Below, in pieces: positions 8,778 through 16,840 of a stretch of DNA of 64,000 nucleotides. A model generated the notes under the pieces. The model had not been told where the DNA came from, made no database searches, and saw nothing but the letters and a program-made list of their open reading frames with translations. Both the position numbers and the translations under genes were made by a program. Position 1 is the first letter of the stretch, and each line of letters starts with the position of its first letter. Origin of the DNA: Agarivorans sp050870875. Lineage in GTDB: Bacteria > Pseudomonadota > Gammaproteobacteria > Enterobacterales > Celerinatantimonadaceae. The stretch is from assembly GCF_050870875.2 (NCBI RefSeq), contig NZ_CP194041.2, positions 3,038,001 through 3,102,000 of the forward strand. The letters run 5' to 3'.

Positions 8778-9146
8778 CCTTACTGGCCCTTCCCCGCAAC
8801 GACCACCCATAAAGTTTTAAGTAATACAGTCAAGTCTTGATATAACCAACTGCTGCAAGCTCTGGAATAAAGAAAGCGCATCATGCTACGATCCGCAAGG
8901 CCTTACTGGCCCTTCCCCGCAACGACTACCCATAAGGTTTTCACTAATACACTCAAGTCTTGATATAACCAACTGCTGCAAGCTCTGGAATAAAGAAAGC
9001 GCATCATGCTGCGATCCGCAAGGCCTTACTGGCCCTTCCCCGCAACGACCACCCATAAGGTTTTAAGTAATACACTCAAGTCTTGATATAACCAACTGCT
9101 GCAAGCTCTGGAATAAAGAAAGCGCATCATGCTGCGATCCGCAAAG
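8778..9146 (-). repeat. Three 123-bp tandem copies of a gene 3' end
   Basis: Units begin at 8778, 8901 and 9024, and the series joins the true gene end at 9147. Each unit (41 codons) repeats the last ~24 codons of the neighbouring sugar-transferase fusion (CSSWLYQDLSV...VVAGKGQ) including its stop, plus a linker. The units are nearly identical, so the expansion is recent. Because every unit carries a stop codon, the protein is not lengthened. Confidence 0.85.
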
Positions 9147-9148
9147 CC

Positions 9149-10960
9149 TTACTGGCCCTTCCCCGCAACGACCACCCATAAAGTTTTAAGTAATACACTC
9201 AAATCCTGATATAACCAACTACTGCACTGACTTAAAGAAAGCGCGTAACGGTGATCATAAGCAAGTTTTTGCTTTACATCTTCGATACTGGAATCATATT
9301 GCAGATTCACCTGAGCCAAACCAGTAATACCCGGCTTGAGACCCACGGTTCGTTCGCTATAAAACGGGATGGCCTGCTCCAGGGTTTGATAAAAGGCCGG
9401 ACGTTCCGGCCGAGGCCCCACCAATGACATATCCCCTCGGATCACATTCCATAACTGCGGCAACTCATCGAGCCGAGTCTTGCGTAGCCAGCGCCCTACC
9501 CGCGTGATCCGGCTATCTTGTTTAGTAGCCCATACCGCGCCACTGGCTTGTTCGGCATCGGCGCGCATACTGCGAAATTTAATAATCGAGAATAGTACGG
9601 CCCGATCCTCGGCGATTAAACCCACTCGCGTTTGTTGATAAAACACTGGCCCCTTGCTATCAAGTTTGATGGCCAAGGCAATCAAAGGAAATAAGGGACT
9701 CACCAATAGCAACAATAAACTAGCCGCAAACATATCGAAGCCGCGTTTCAAGACCACCACCCAAGGATTCAGTAAGTGAGTAAAGTAGTGTTTCTTAATC
9801 TTCTTGTAGCCATAGTCAATACAACCCAACATGCTGGAAAAGTGTCCTTCAACGAGGTAATTCAAGCTTCCAATCGGCCCTGGAAACTTTAACATGGGTA
9901 ACATCCTCGGCAACGCAGCCAACAAATAAGCACTGAGCTGTAAGGCCAGTAAAGCCATAAAAACCAGAGAATGTGAGGCGAGCAGCAGTGAGCCAAGCAA
10001 GCTGCTTAACATCAAAAATGGAATGGTCACCCGCAATGCCTTACCTGAAAAAAAGGTAAAAGCCACCCCTTTGAAACGTGGTAACAACATGTGGCGTAGC
10101 CGGATCAACTGTTGCAAATTGCCTGCGCCAATGCGTTTCCTACGGCTGCGATCCTGGCTGTCGGCCGCGTGTTCTAACTCTAAAGCGCGAATATTTGGCT
10201 CGTACACCGCTCGATAGCCCTGCGCCACAATATCCATGGGGATCACAAAATCATCATTTATAGTATCTTCCGGCATCGCTCGAAATAAACGCTGCTTAAT
10301 CAGATAAAAAGCACCATGAGCCCCCAGCGGTGCCCCCATGTCGGCTTCACAACGCTTCACTTGGCGTTGGTAGTTCCAATACGCTTGTTCACCCACTGAG
10401 CCGGGGCTTAACAGGTGATAATAACCACACACCACTCCCACATCATCCTGAGCAAAGTGACTGGCAGCAATCAGCAGCGCATCCACCGAAATTAACGCCG
10501 AGACATCCGACAGCGCCACGATGTCGGCACCACTTTGGGCGATGTGTTGATTGAGCACCGCCACCTTACCGCTATTTTGCGGCTGCTCACAAACCTCGAA
10601 ACTAAAATTACAAAATGCTAATTGTGCGATGGTTTCTCTGGCCACCGTCGCTGTTGCATCGCTGCAGCCATCGCACACCACTTTAATGCTTAAGCGCTCA
10701 TCGGGATAATCCAGAGTGGCCAAATTAATCAGTTTTGCCGCGACATAGTCTTGCTCGTTGTAGGCAGGGATCAGCAACTCAATGCTTGGCAATTGCTCAT
10801 CGTTAAGCGAGCGATGATATTTTCGAACCACCGCCACTGGCTCCTGTGGTTCTGTCTTACCCGCCAACTGACTCAGTAACTTGAGCAACAAGGGATAGAG
10901 CGCATGGTGATAAACGACCAAAAACATCGATATCAGAGTCAAGTAAGTGACAATGGTCAT
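9149..10960 (-). CDS. GT2 glycosyltransferase fused to a phosphoglycosyltransferase
   Basis: A 603-residue membrane protein joining two exopolysaccharide enzymes. The N-terminal half is a family-2 glycosyltransferase: LLIPAYNEQDY near residue 60, CDGCSD near 95, DD of INDDFVIP, and RRKRIGAGN near 275, with membrane segments at about 1-30 and 300-350. The C-terminal half (about 395-600) is a WcaJ/ExoY-type initiating sugar transferase: KRGFDMFAASLL, IIKFRSMR and LDELPQLWNVIRGDMSLVGP. One protein could thus load the first sugar phosphate on undecaprenyl phosphate and add a second sugar. The start lies 9 bp after the GT4 stop. Its 3' end is tandemly duplicated downstream. Confidence 0.9.
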   Translation of the reverse strand: MTIVTYLTLISMFLVVYHHALYPLLLKLLSQLAGKTEPQEPVAVVRKYHRSLNDEQLPSIELLIPAYNEQDYVAAKLINLATLDYPDERLSIKVVCDGCSDATATVARETIAQLAFCNFSFEVCEQPQNSGKVAVLNQHIAQSGADIVALSDVSALISVDALLIAASHFAQDDVGVVCGYYHLLSPGSVGEQAYWNYQRQVKRCEADMGAPLGAHGAFYLIKQRLFRAMPEDTINDDFVIPMDIVAQGYRAVYEPNIRALELEHAADSQDRSRRKRIGAGNLQQLIRLRHMLLPRFKGVAFTFFSGKALRVTIPFLMLSSLLGSLLLASHSLVFMALLALQLSAYLLAALPRMLPMLKFPGPIGSLNYLVEGHFSSMLGCIDYGYKKIKKHYFTHLLNPWVVVLKRGFDMFAASLLLLLVSPLFPLIALAIKLDSKGPVFYQQTRVGLIAEDRAVLFSIIKFRSMRADAEQASGAVWATKQDSRITRVGRWLRKTRLDELPQLWNVIRGDMSLVGPRPERPAFYQTLEQAIPFYSERTVGLKPGITGLAQVNLQYDSSIEDVKQKLAYDHRYALSLSQCSSWLYQDLSVLLKTLWVVVAGKGQ

Positions 10961-10969
10961 AGTAAGCTC

Positions 10970-12052
10970 CTATAAGTAACGATGACGTAAAGCTGCATAA
11001 TTGCGGGCGGTGGTTCGTAAATCGCCCACCTGTTTAACGAACTGGCGCGGATTGCCTGTCACTTTCAGTGCCAATTGCTGCCCCAAGGCTTGCGCCATCG
11101 CAAAGGCTGAACCGGGCTCCACCAAAGTGCCAGTACGTGGACACAGGGCTTCGGTTGAAGCCCCAACATCGGTCACCACTGCCGGAATGCCGCAGGCTTG
11201 CGCTTCGAGAATCACCAACGACAAACCTTCAAAATAAGAAGGTAAACAAAACAAATCGAGCGCTTGATAAAACTGCGGCATTGATTCGATGGCGCCAAGA
11301 AAATGCACTCGCGCTTGTAACTTCAGAGCCATCACCAAACGTTGTAGCGCCTGGCGTTGGCTTCCATCGCCGGCAAACACCAAATGTACGTCTTGGGGCA
11401 AACTATTGAGGGCTTCAATCAATACCGCCTGACCTTTTTCTGGCTCTAAACGACCCGCACAACCAATCAATCGAGGCTGTATTGGCAAACCTAGCTGCTG
11501 GCGAGCTAAGTGTTTGTCTCCCACCGCGAAACTGTGAGTATCGACGCCGTTTTTAATCACTTGCACTTGTTCATCGTTAAAACCCAATGCCGACTTCAGC
11601 TCACTCGCCACCAAATTGGCATCGGCGACGATCATCGGCCGAACCCATTTCAGCGCGAAGGATTGCAGCATACGACGCCGCTGCTGGCGCAGATGCCAGG
11701 CGTCATGTTCGGTATGAATCACCACTTTAACCCCGGCTAAACGCGCTGCGATACCGCCGTAAATTAATGGCCCGATGTGGTGAGTATGCACCACGGGGAC
11801 AGCCCAACGACGAAACAGCTTCACCAGCTTCCATAGGGTGCTAAGGCGAAATCCCGGCTGCTTATTTAAAAACATCAGGCGATTGGCGTAGGGGCGCAGC
11901 CGCGGCCAGTCTTGCAAGGCCTGCTGCTTGGTGCCTTCCAAGGAAATAATCACCCCTTGCTCGTGCGCCTCTTCCATCCGTTGTAAATCGAGCGCCATGG
12001 TTTCGATGCCACCCGGCTGTAGGTGCTGTACCACTTGGATCCAAATACTCAT
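10970..12052 (-). CDS. GT4-family glycosyltransferase
   Basis: A 360-residue soluble or peripheral GT-B enzyme. The N-terminal acceptor domain contains GGIETMALDL and VVHTHHIGPLIYG. The C-terminal nucleotide-sugar domain contains GRLEPEKGQAVLIEAL and the EX7E signature EGLSLVILE near residues 280-288. It presumably extends the lipid-linked repeat unit begun by the downstream fusion. It sits 29 bp after the Wzz-like gene in the same operon. Donor and linkage cannot be read from sequence. Confidence 0.9.
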   Translation of the reverse strand: MSIWIQVVQHLQPGGIETMALDLQRMEEAHEQGVIISLEGTKQQALQDWPRLRPYANRLMFLNKQPGFRLSTLWKLVKLFRRWAVPVVHTHHIGPLIYGGIAARLAGVKVVIHTEHDAWHLRQQRRRMLQSFALKWVRPMIVADANLVASELKSALGFNDEQVQVIKNGVDTHSFAVGDKHLARQQLGLPIQPRLIGCAGRLEPEKGQAVLIEALNSLPQDVHLVFAGDGSQRQALQRLVMALKLQARVHFLGAIESMPQFYQALDLFCLPSYFEGLSLVILEAQACGIPAVVTDVGASTEALCPRTGTLVEPGSAFAMAQALGQQLALKVTGNPRQFVKQVGDLRTTARNYAALRHRYL

Positions 12053-12081
12053 AAGTTGTTCCTCTTAAGCACAATAGGCTG

Positions 12082-13512
12082 TTAATTCGAGTGAGACAGT
12101 GGTGGAATACGGCTAAGCACCGTCACTCCGGCGATATCTTCGATGTCTTTAATGGTGCGTAAACTGGGGTCGGCCAGTTCAGCCAATAGCGCTAAACTGA
12201 ACCCCGTCACGATCCCAGCCACCAGCCCGGCAAGCACAAACAACCACATTGGCAGCGTAGAAGGCCCACTGGGAGTAAAAGCACGATCGATAATTTTAAT
12301 CCGATCGGATTGTTCAAATACCCCTAAAGCGCCCGTCACTTGGGCCATCTCGTAACGTGTCAGCATGTTTTCATACAGGCTACGTTTAACTTTAAGATTA
12401 CGATTAAGGATCCGCAGTTGTTTCTCTTGCTCACCCACCGAGCCAATTTGCTGCTGCAGCGAGCGAGCTAAACTGCGTAATTGTGAGACTTCTTCGGCGA
12501 GGGCATCGACTCGCTGGCGAGCGATCATTAAGGCTTCAACTTGCACGATCAACATCTCCCCATTGGATTCGGTCAGGGAAATTTGTTGCTGTAATAAGGC
12601 CGAGCTATCCGTGTTCGAAATCGAGGACTGAGGTAAGGATAAGACTTGTTCACGCTCCTGTTCGAGATGGCGCAATACCCGTTGCAGCGCTTGTACCTTG
12701 GAGTGACCTTGGGTATAACGCGACATGAGGGTGGCCAGCTCGGCACGATTCATCACGATCTGCTCTTCGAGTCGAGTCAGGACCGGGTTGGTGCGAGAGA
12801 GTTGCTGATCGATACTGCCTAAGCTTTGTTTTGCACCAGCAAGTTCTGCTTCTCGCTCAATCAAACGTTGACGGATCTGCGACAAACGCTGGGTATTAGC
12901 CGCATGTTGCTCGGGTAAACCATCGGCATGCAGGGTGCGGTAATCCGCTAAGGCTTCTTCGGCCTCTTCTAAAGCAAAACTACTGGACATTAAATGCTCC
13001 CGCAGAAAACGTTCTGATTCTTTAATGGAAGAACGCTCTGGCGCGAGTAACTGCTCAATAAAATGTGAAGAGACGGTTTCTAGTAATTCACGCATCCCCT
13101 GCGGATGCGCTGAGCGATAATCAATCCGAATTAAGTCCTTACCCACTTGACGCACCGTGAGCGCCGCCGACAAACGATTAATCACCTGCTGCTTTTGCTG
13201 TGGACTGTCACTCTCGACCATCAAGCCTTGTTCAATGGCCACTTCAGTTAACACATGTCGGCTGTGTAATAAGGTCGTCAGGGCTTCCATCCGGCCCTCT
13301 AGATTTGCCGACACCGCTAAATCTTCCAGAAAAGGATTTAAACTAGCGGTTTCTTGCACCAACATACTGGTATGTGAAGCATACTGCTTCGCGGAGAACA
13401 ACGAGACTAAGACACCACAAATGGGCATCAACAGGATCGGCATGACGATAAGATAACGTCGACGCCATAAGGCATCCACAATCAAATATAGTCTTGGTAG
13501 TAATTCGCCCAT
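12082..13512 (-). CDS. Wzz/GumC-type polysaccharide chain-length/export protein
   Basis: A 476-residue inner-membrane protein with one membrane segment near residues 20-37 (YLIVMPILLMPICGVLVSLF) and another near 430-450. Between them lies a long periplasmic coiled-coil region (about 150-390) rich in Q, E and L. The C-terminal tail (RTIKDIEDIAGVTVLSRIP) matches GumC/Wzz co-polymerases. No tyrosine-kinase domain is attached. It leads the three-gene exopolysaccharide operon, with its promoter in 13513-13650. Confidence 0.9.
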   Translation of the reverse strand: MGELLPRLYLIVDALWRRRYLIVMPILLMPICGVLVSLFSAKQYASHTSMLVQETASLNPFLEDLAVSANLEGRMEALTTLLHSRHVLTEVAIEQGLMVESDSPQQKQQVINRLSAALTVRQVGKDLIRIDYRSAHPQGMRELLETVSSHFIEQLLAPERSSIKESERFLREHLMSSSFALEEAEEALADYRTLHADGLPEQHAANTQRLSQIRQRLIEREAELAGAKQSLGSIDQQLSRTNPVLTRLEEQIVMNRAELATLMSRYTQGHSKVQALQRVLRHLEQEREQVLSLPQSSISNTDSSALLQQQISLTESNGEMLIVQVEALMIARQRVDALAEEVSQLRSLARSLQQQIGSVGEQEKQLRILNRNLKVKRSLYENMLTRYEMAQVTGALGVFEQSDRIKIIDRAFTPSGPSTLPMWLFVLAGLVAGIVTGFSLALLAELADPSLRTIKDIEDIAGVTVLSRIPPLSHSN

Positions 13513-13652
13513 GCCACTCTCCGTCTGAATTCAAGAGAGTTATAGCCAAAATCATGCCATTAATAATTACTTAAATAAAACAATGGATTACAGACAATAA
13601 ATGATTTTTAATTAGGCGAGTTTGCAGATTGCGAAGCCGTAAAATAAACGCC

Positions 13653-13685
13653 CAGACCGATGGCCTTAAATCCGCGATCGGTCTG
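13653..13685 (-). terminator. Rho-independent terminator of the NIS synthetase gene
   Basis: CAGACCGAT (13653-13661) pairs with ATCGGTCTG (13677-13685). Read on the minus strand, the stem is followed by GGGCGTTTTATTTTA. It lies just past the stop at 13696. Confidence 0.7.
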
Positions 13686-13695
13686 AGAAATTAAA

Positions 13696-15456
13696 TTAAA
13701 CACACAGCGGATTAGTGATCGGCTGACCAATTTCTGGCAATGGTCGTTGCTCACTATCGCCGTAGCCAATCTTAAAGCGCACTCGATTCACACATAGTTT
13801 CTCGATCTCGGGTTTCAATAAATCAAACATCTCAAACCGTTCCTGCAACTGCGGGTGTGCCGCTTGATAGCTGCGGATTTCATCGGCTAAATAGCGATAA
13901 AACTGTGTTTCATCAATCCCAAGGCTAATTAACTTGGGTGACACAAAACGCAATACCGTGACAAAATGGCCCGTTAATAAGTCGTGGATCAAGTAATGGG
14001 CGGGCAAGCGGGTCAAGTTCTGGCGGATCGCCTGCGGCAAGCGATTAAGTTCTGGGAAATCTTGGTCTATCAGACGTAAGTCGCCATGAAAATCTTTAAT
14101 CAAGCAGCCAACGGGTTGATGGCCTTGCAAGGCCAAGGTAATGTTTTGACCGTGCGCCACCAAGGCCACTCCATAGCGACACATCAAATGATATAACGGC
14201 ACCACCACATGCTTAAACAGCTTTCTGAGCCAGGCTTCGGCGCTCAAGCCCGAGAGTTCGATCAAGGTAACAATCGCCGCCTTGCCTTGACTATCGGTTT
14301 GCATCAACGTGGCCATTGACATCGGACGCTGCTGCTCACTTAATACACTCTCGGCACGTTCACGCCAAATACAACCGAGCATTTCTTGATAACGATAGCT
14401 CCCTCCTGCGACTTGTTGCTGATAAGGCTGCGGGCAAAATACCCCCGCAACTTCTTGCTGTACCCTCAGTCCCAGCTGAGCAAACAAGGGATCTTGAATG
14501 GTTAACTGGGCCAACCATGCCGACAGCTTGGGCCCCTGCACGATAAATTTGCCAGGAATACCGCGGTAACAGGAGGTATTTAAAATCGTTAATGCCGTTT
14601 TCACGTCATAACGGACCCTTGGGTCAACGGCGCTCAAGGTACGGATTGATTGCTGCGCCAGCCAATCACCAGTAACAGGACCCAAATCGATTGCGTCGCC
14701 ATTGGCAAACCATTCGGCAAATTGCCCAACTAAAAAGCGCGACATTTGCCAAGGATGAACCGCCATAATCAAGAACTGATCGCGATTCTTCGCGGGCAAT
14801 TTATTGATCAACGCCAGATACGCTTCACTCCCCAGCACCTCTTCAAGCAAGCGCTGTGGACTCAAACCTTCGGCAAAACCCACCTCACAATGTTGCTTGT
14901 TCAGCGCCAAATAATGGAGTTGAAATGCCCGACCTGATTCCGGCGAATACAGCGCTAACTCCGCAGCCCCCCAACCCAAGCGACCCTTATTGGCAATCGC
15001 CTTAGGGTGCGCGTCTAAATAACGTTGCCGAGAGGTTTCATCCATAGTCACCAGCGCATCACTGGTTAAGTTTCGCAGTTGAGTAATGCGCAACATATCG
15101 CTGTATAGCGTTTGTTGAATTTCTTCTAATAGGCCTGCGAGATTAATATCGTTAATTTGAATTTGCGACTGAATATCAATCAACAACTGACTTGCACTCG
15201 GCGCTAAACCGTCGCTGCATTGAATACTATCAGGCGTAATGATAAACATGCCCCAAATGCTTTGGCTCGCCTGAAAATCCCAGTGGCGCGAGGCAGTCAC
15301 CAGACGCCAATTCGTCAGCTTGCTCGCCACAGCATGACCTTCGCACACAGCTGGCGACCGAGGTTCAAACGCTAAACGTTCCTCAAAATGTAACTCACTC
15401 AATATCTTAGCGACTAGTTGTTGACTCGCTAATTGCCAAGCACGGTGTTGTGTCAT
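13696..15456 (-). CDS. IucA/IucC-family NIS siderophore synthetase
   Basis: A 586-residue NRPS-independent siderophore synthetase of standard family length. These cytoplasmic enzymes adenylate a carboxylate such as citrate and couple it to a hydroxamate amine. Visible family blocks are MAVHPWQMSRFLVGQF, the VDPRVRYDVKTALTILNTSCYRG region that corresponds to the ATP-binding core, and a C-terminal AHGQNITLAL and KDFHGDLRLIDQD active-site segment. It is divergent from the exporter gene and shares its Fur-box region. With the NIS domain at 23328 it makes two NIS modules, as in aerobactin synthesis (IucA plus IucC). Its subtype (A, B or C) is not assigned. Confidence 0.92.
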   Translation of the reverse strand: MTQHRAWQLASQQLVAKILSELHFEERLAFEPRSPAVCEGHAVASKLTNWRLVTASRHWDFQASQSIWGMFIITPDSIQCSDGLAPSASQLLIDIQSQIQINDINLAGLLEEIQQTLYSDMLRITQLRNLTSDALVTMDETSRQRYLDAHPKAIANKGRLGWGAAELALYSPESGRAFQLHYLALNKQHCEVGFAEGLSPQRLLEEVLGSEAYLALINKLPAKNRDQFLIMAVHPWQMSRFLVGQFAEWFANGDAIDLGPVTGDWLAQQSIRTLSAVDPRVRYDVKTALTILNTSCYRGIPGKFIVQGPKLSAWLAQLTIQDPLFAQLGLRVQQEVAGVFCPQPYQQQVAGGSYRYQEMLGCIWRERAESVLSEQQRPMSMATLMQTDSQGKAAIVTLIELSGLSAEAWLRKLFKHVVVPLYHLMCRYGVALVAHGQNITLALQGHQPVGCLIKDFHGDLRLIDQDFPELNRLPQAIRQNLTRLPAHYLIHDLLTGHFVTVLRFVSPKLISLGIDETQFYRYLADEIRSYQAAHPQLQERFEMFDLLKPEIEKLCVNRVRFKIGYGDSEQRPLPEIGQPITNPLCV

Positions 15457-15549
15457 GGTGGTTCCCTACTCGCTTTTTTTTGAAATACACAATGAAATTT
15501 ATTTGTTAAAAACATCATCAATATATTGACAAACTACCTTAAAATCAAC

Positions 15550-15574
15550 AATGATAATACAAACCATTATCATT
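15550..15574. promoter_or_regulatory. Fur box
   Basis: AATGATAAT (15550-15558) and ATTATCATT (15566-15574) form a perfect inverted repeat with 7-bp spacing, matching Fur-type iron operators (GATAATGATAATCATTATC). It lies between the divergent NIS synthetase and exporter genes, so iron-replete Fur should repress both arms. A TTGACA near 15525 could be a -35 element for the plus strand. Confidence 0.85.
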
Positions 15575-15589
15575 AAGATTAACAAGTTA

Positions 15590-16813
15590 ATGCTGTATCG
15601 CTGTTTACTCATCGCTTTGGGATTAAACCAAACTCTGCTACTTGCCTTGTTGCCAAACATTGCAGCATTAAAGGGTTTGCAGGGATCGGGACAGGGTCTA
15701 GGGCTGATTGCGGCGGTCGTGAATGTTAATTTAATTAGCTTTTGGTTGGGAAGCGGTCTTTGGGGCAAGTGGCTACCAAAACTGGGGATCCGCTTCTGTT
15801 CACGCATCACCATCAGTGGCTTTATCCTTGCAAATCTGTTGTTTTACTTCGCCTTGCTTATACCAACAACGCCTTCGCTACCGGTAATGGCTCTGGCACG
15901 CTTAGCGCTGGGGATATTTAGCAGCGCTTTTATTATATTGGCGCAAACCCATTTGGCGATCACAAAACAAAATGGCTTAGGCCCGCTCGCTAAAACCAGT
16001 GGCGCAATTACTCTCGGTCGCTTACTCGGCCCAAGCTTAGTATTACTGCCTTTTAGCATGCAGTACTTACTGCTAATCCCCCTGATTTTAGTGCTACCCT
16101 TACTAGTCAAGCAACTGTGTGAAAAGGCTGATAATCAGGTTGATTTTGCCAAAGATTTCCCCCTCCAGACATACTCAGGCAAGTCCCCTCGTGAACAAGC
16201 CAAAACCAGACGCCGCCCCAATCAGCTGAAACTAATTTTGCTCAGTGCGCTATTGATGACCGCCTTGGTGAGCACACTACAATTCTATCTGTTGCCACTA
16301 TTGCTCGACTTAGGCTATCAAGGGGAACAGGCCTCAAGTTTATACGCCTCCATCTTGTTATACATCAGCATCACCTTACTGATCTCTCAGTTACTTTTAA
16401 TCCCTTGGTGGTCAAAACAACAACGCCCACTGGCCCCCATTTTACTGCTGTGTTTAGCACTTGGGTGCCTGCTACTTAGCCTCTCGGTTGGCCTCAGCTC
16501 AAGCGGGGCACAACAACCATGGCTGATATTACTCGCAGGGCTAACCAGCCTGACCCTTGCAGTTTCTGGTTTCCCAGTTTGGTACAGCCAGTTAGCGCTG
16601 TCCCAATCATCGAGTTTGAGCGAACGGAGTCGACGCAGTGGCTCTTTGTCGCGGGCTCATAGCAGTGGTTACTTAGTCGGTAGCGCCGTATCGAGCAGCT
16701 GTTTGTATTTCAGCATTCCCTTATTAACGCCCATATGGGCATTCGCGCTTGGGCTGGTGGCCTGTGTATTGTGCCTCCAGCAATACCTGCGCTCTGCCAC
16801 CCAAGTTATTTAA
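15590..16813 (+). CDS. MFS transporter, probable siderophore exporter
   Basis: A 407-residue protein with about twelve hydrophobic segments and a charged central loop (about residues 185-215) separating two six-helix halves. This is the major facilitator layout. The frame opens at 15551, but that ATG lies inside the Fur box, so I prefer the ATG at 15590 (MLYRCLLIALGL). Position between the synthetase and the receptor suggests it exports the finished siderophore, as IucABCD-linked MFS pumps do. Substrate is inferred from context. Confidence 0.82.
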   Translation: MLYRCLLIALGLNQTLLLALLPNIAALKGLQGSGQGLGLIAAVVNVNLISFWLGSGLWGKWLPKLGIRFCSRITISGFILANLLFYFALLIPTTPSLPVMALARLALGIFSSAFIILAQTHLAITKQNGLGPLAKTSGAITLGRLLGPSLVLLPFSMQYLLLIPLILVLPLLVKQLCEKADNQVDFAKDFPLQTYSGKSPREQAKTRRRPNQLKLILLSALLMTALVSTLQFYLLPLLLDLGYQGEQASSLYASILLYISITLLISQLLLIPWWSKQQRPLAPILLLCLALGCLLLSLSVGLSSSGAQQPWLILLAGLTSLTLAVSGFPVWYSQLALSQSSSLSERSRRSGSLSRAHSSGYLVGSAVSSSCLYFSIPLLTPIWAFALGLVACVLCLQQYLRSATQVI

Positions 16814-16840
16814 TGATGTCACTTTAGTTCAAGGAATCGA

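Noticed and set aside
8778..9146. A CRISPR array
   Set aside because: The 123-bp units are contiguous copies of coding sequence with no short repeat-unique spacer pattern and no cas genes.
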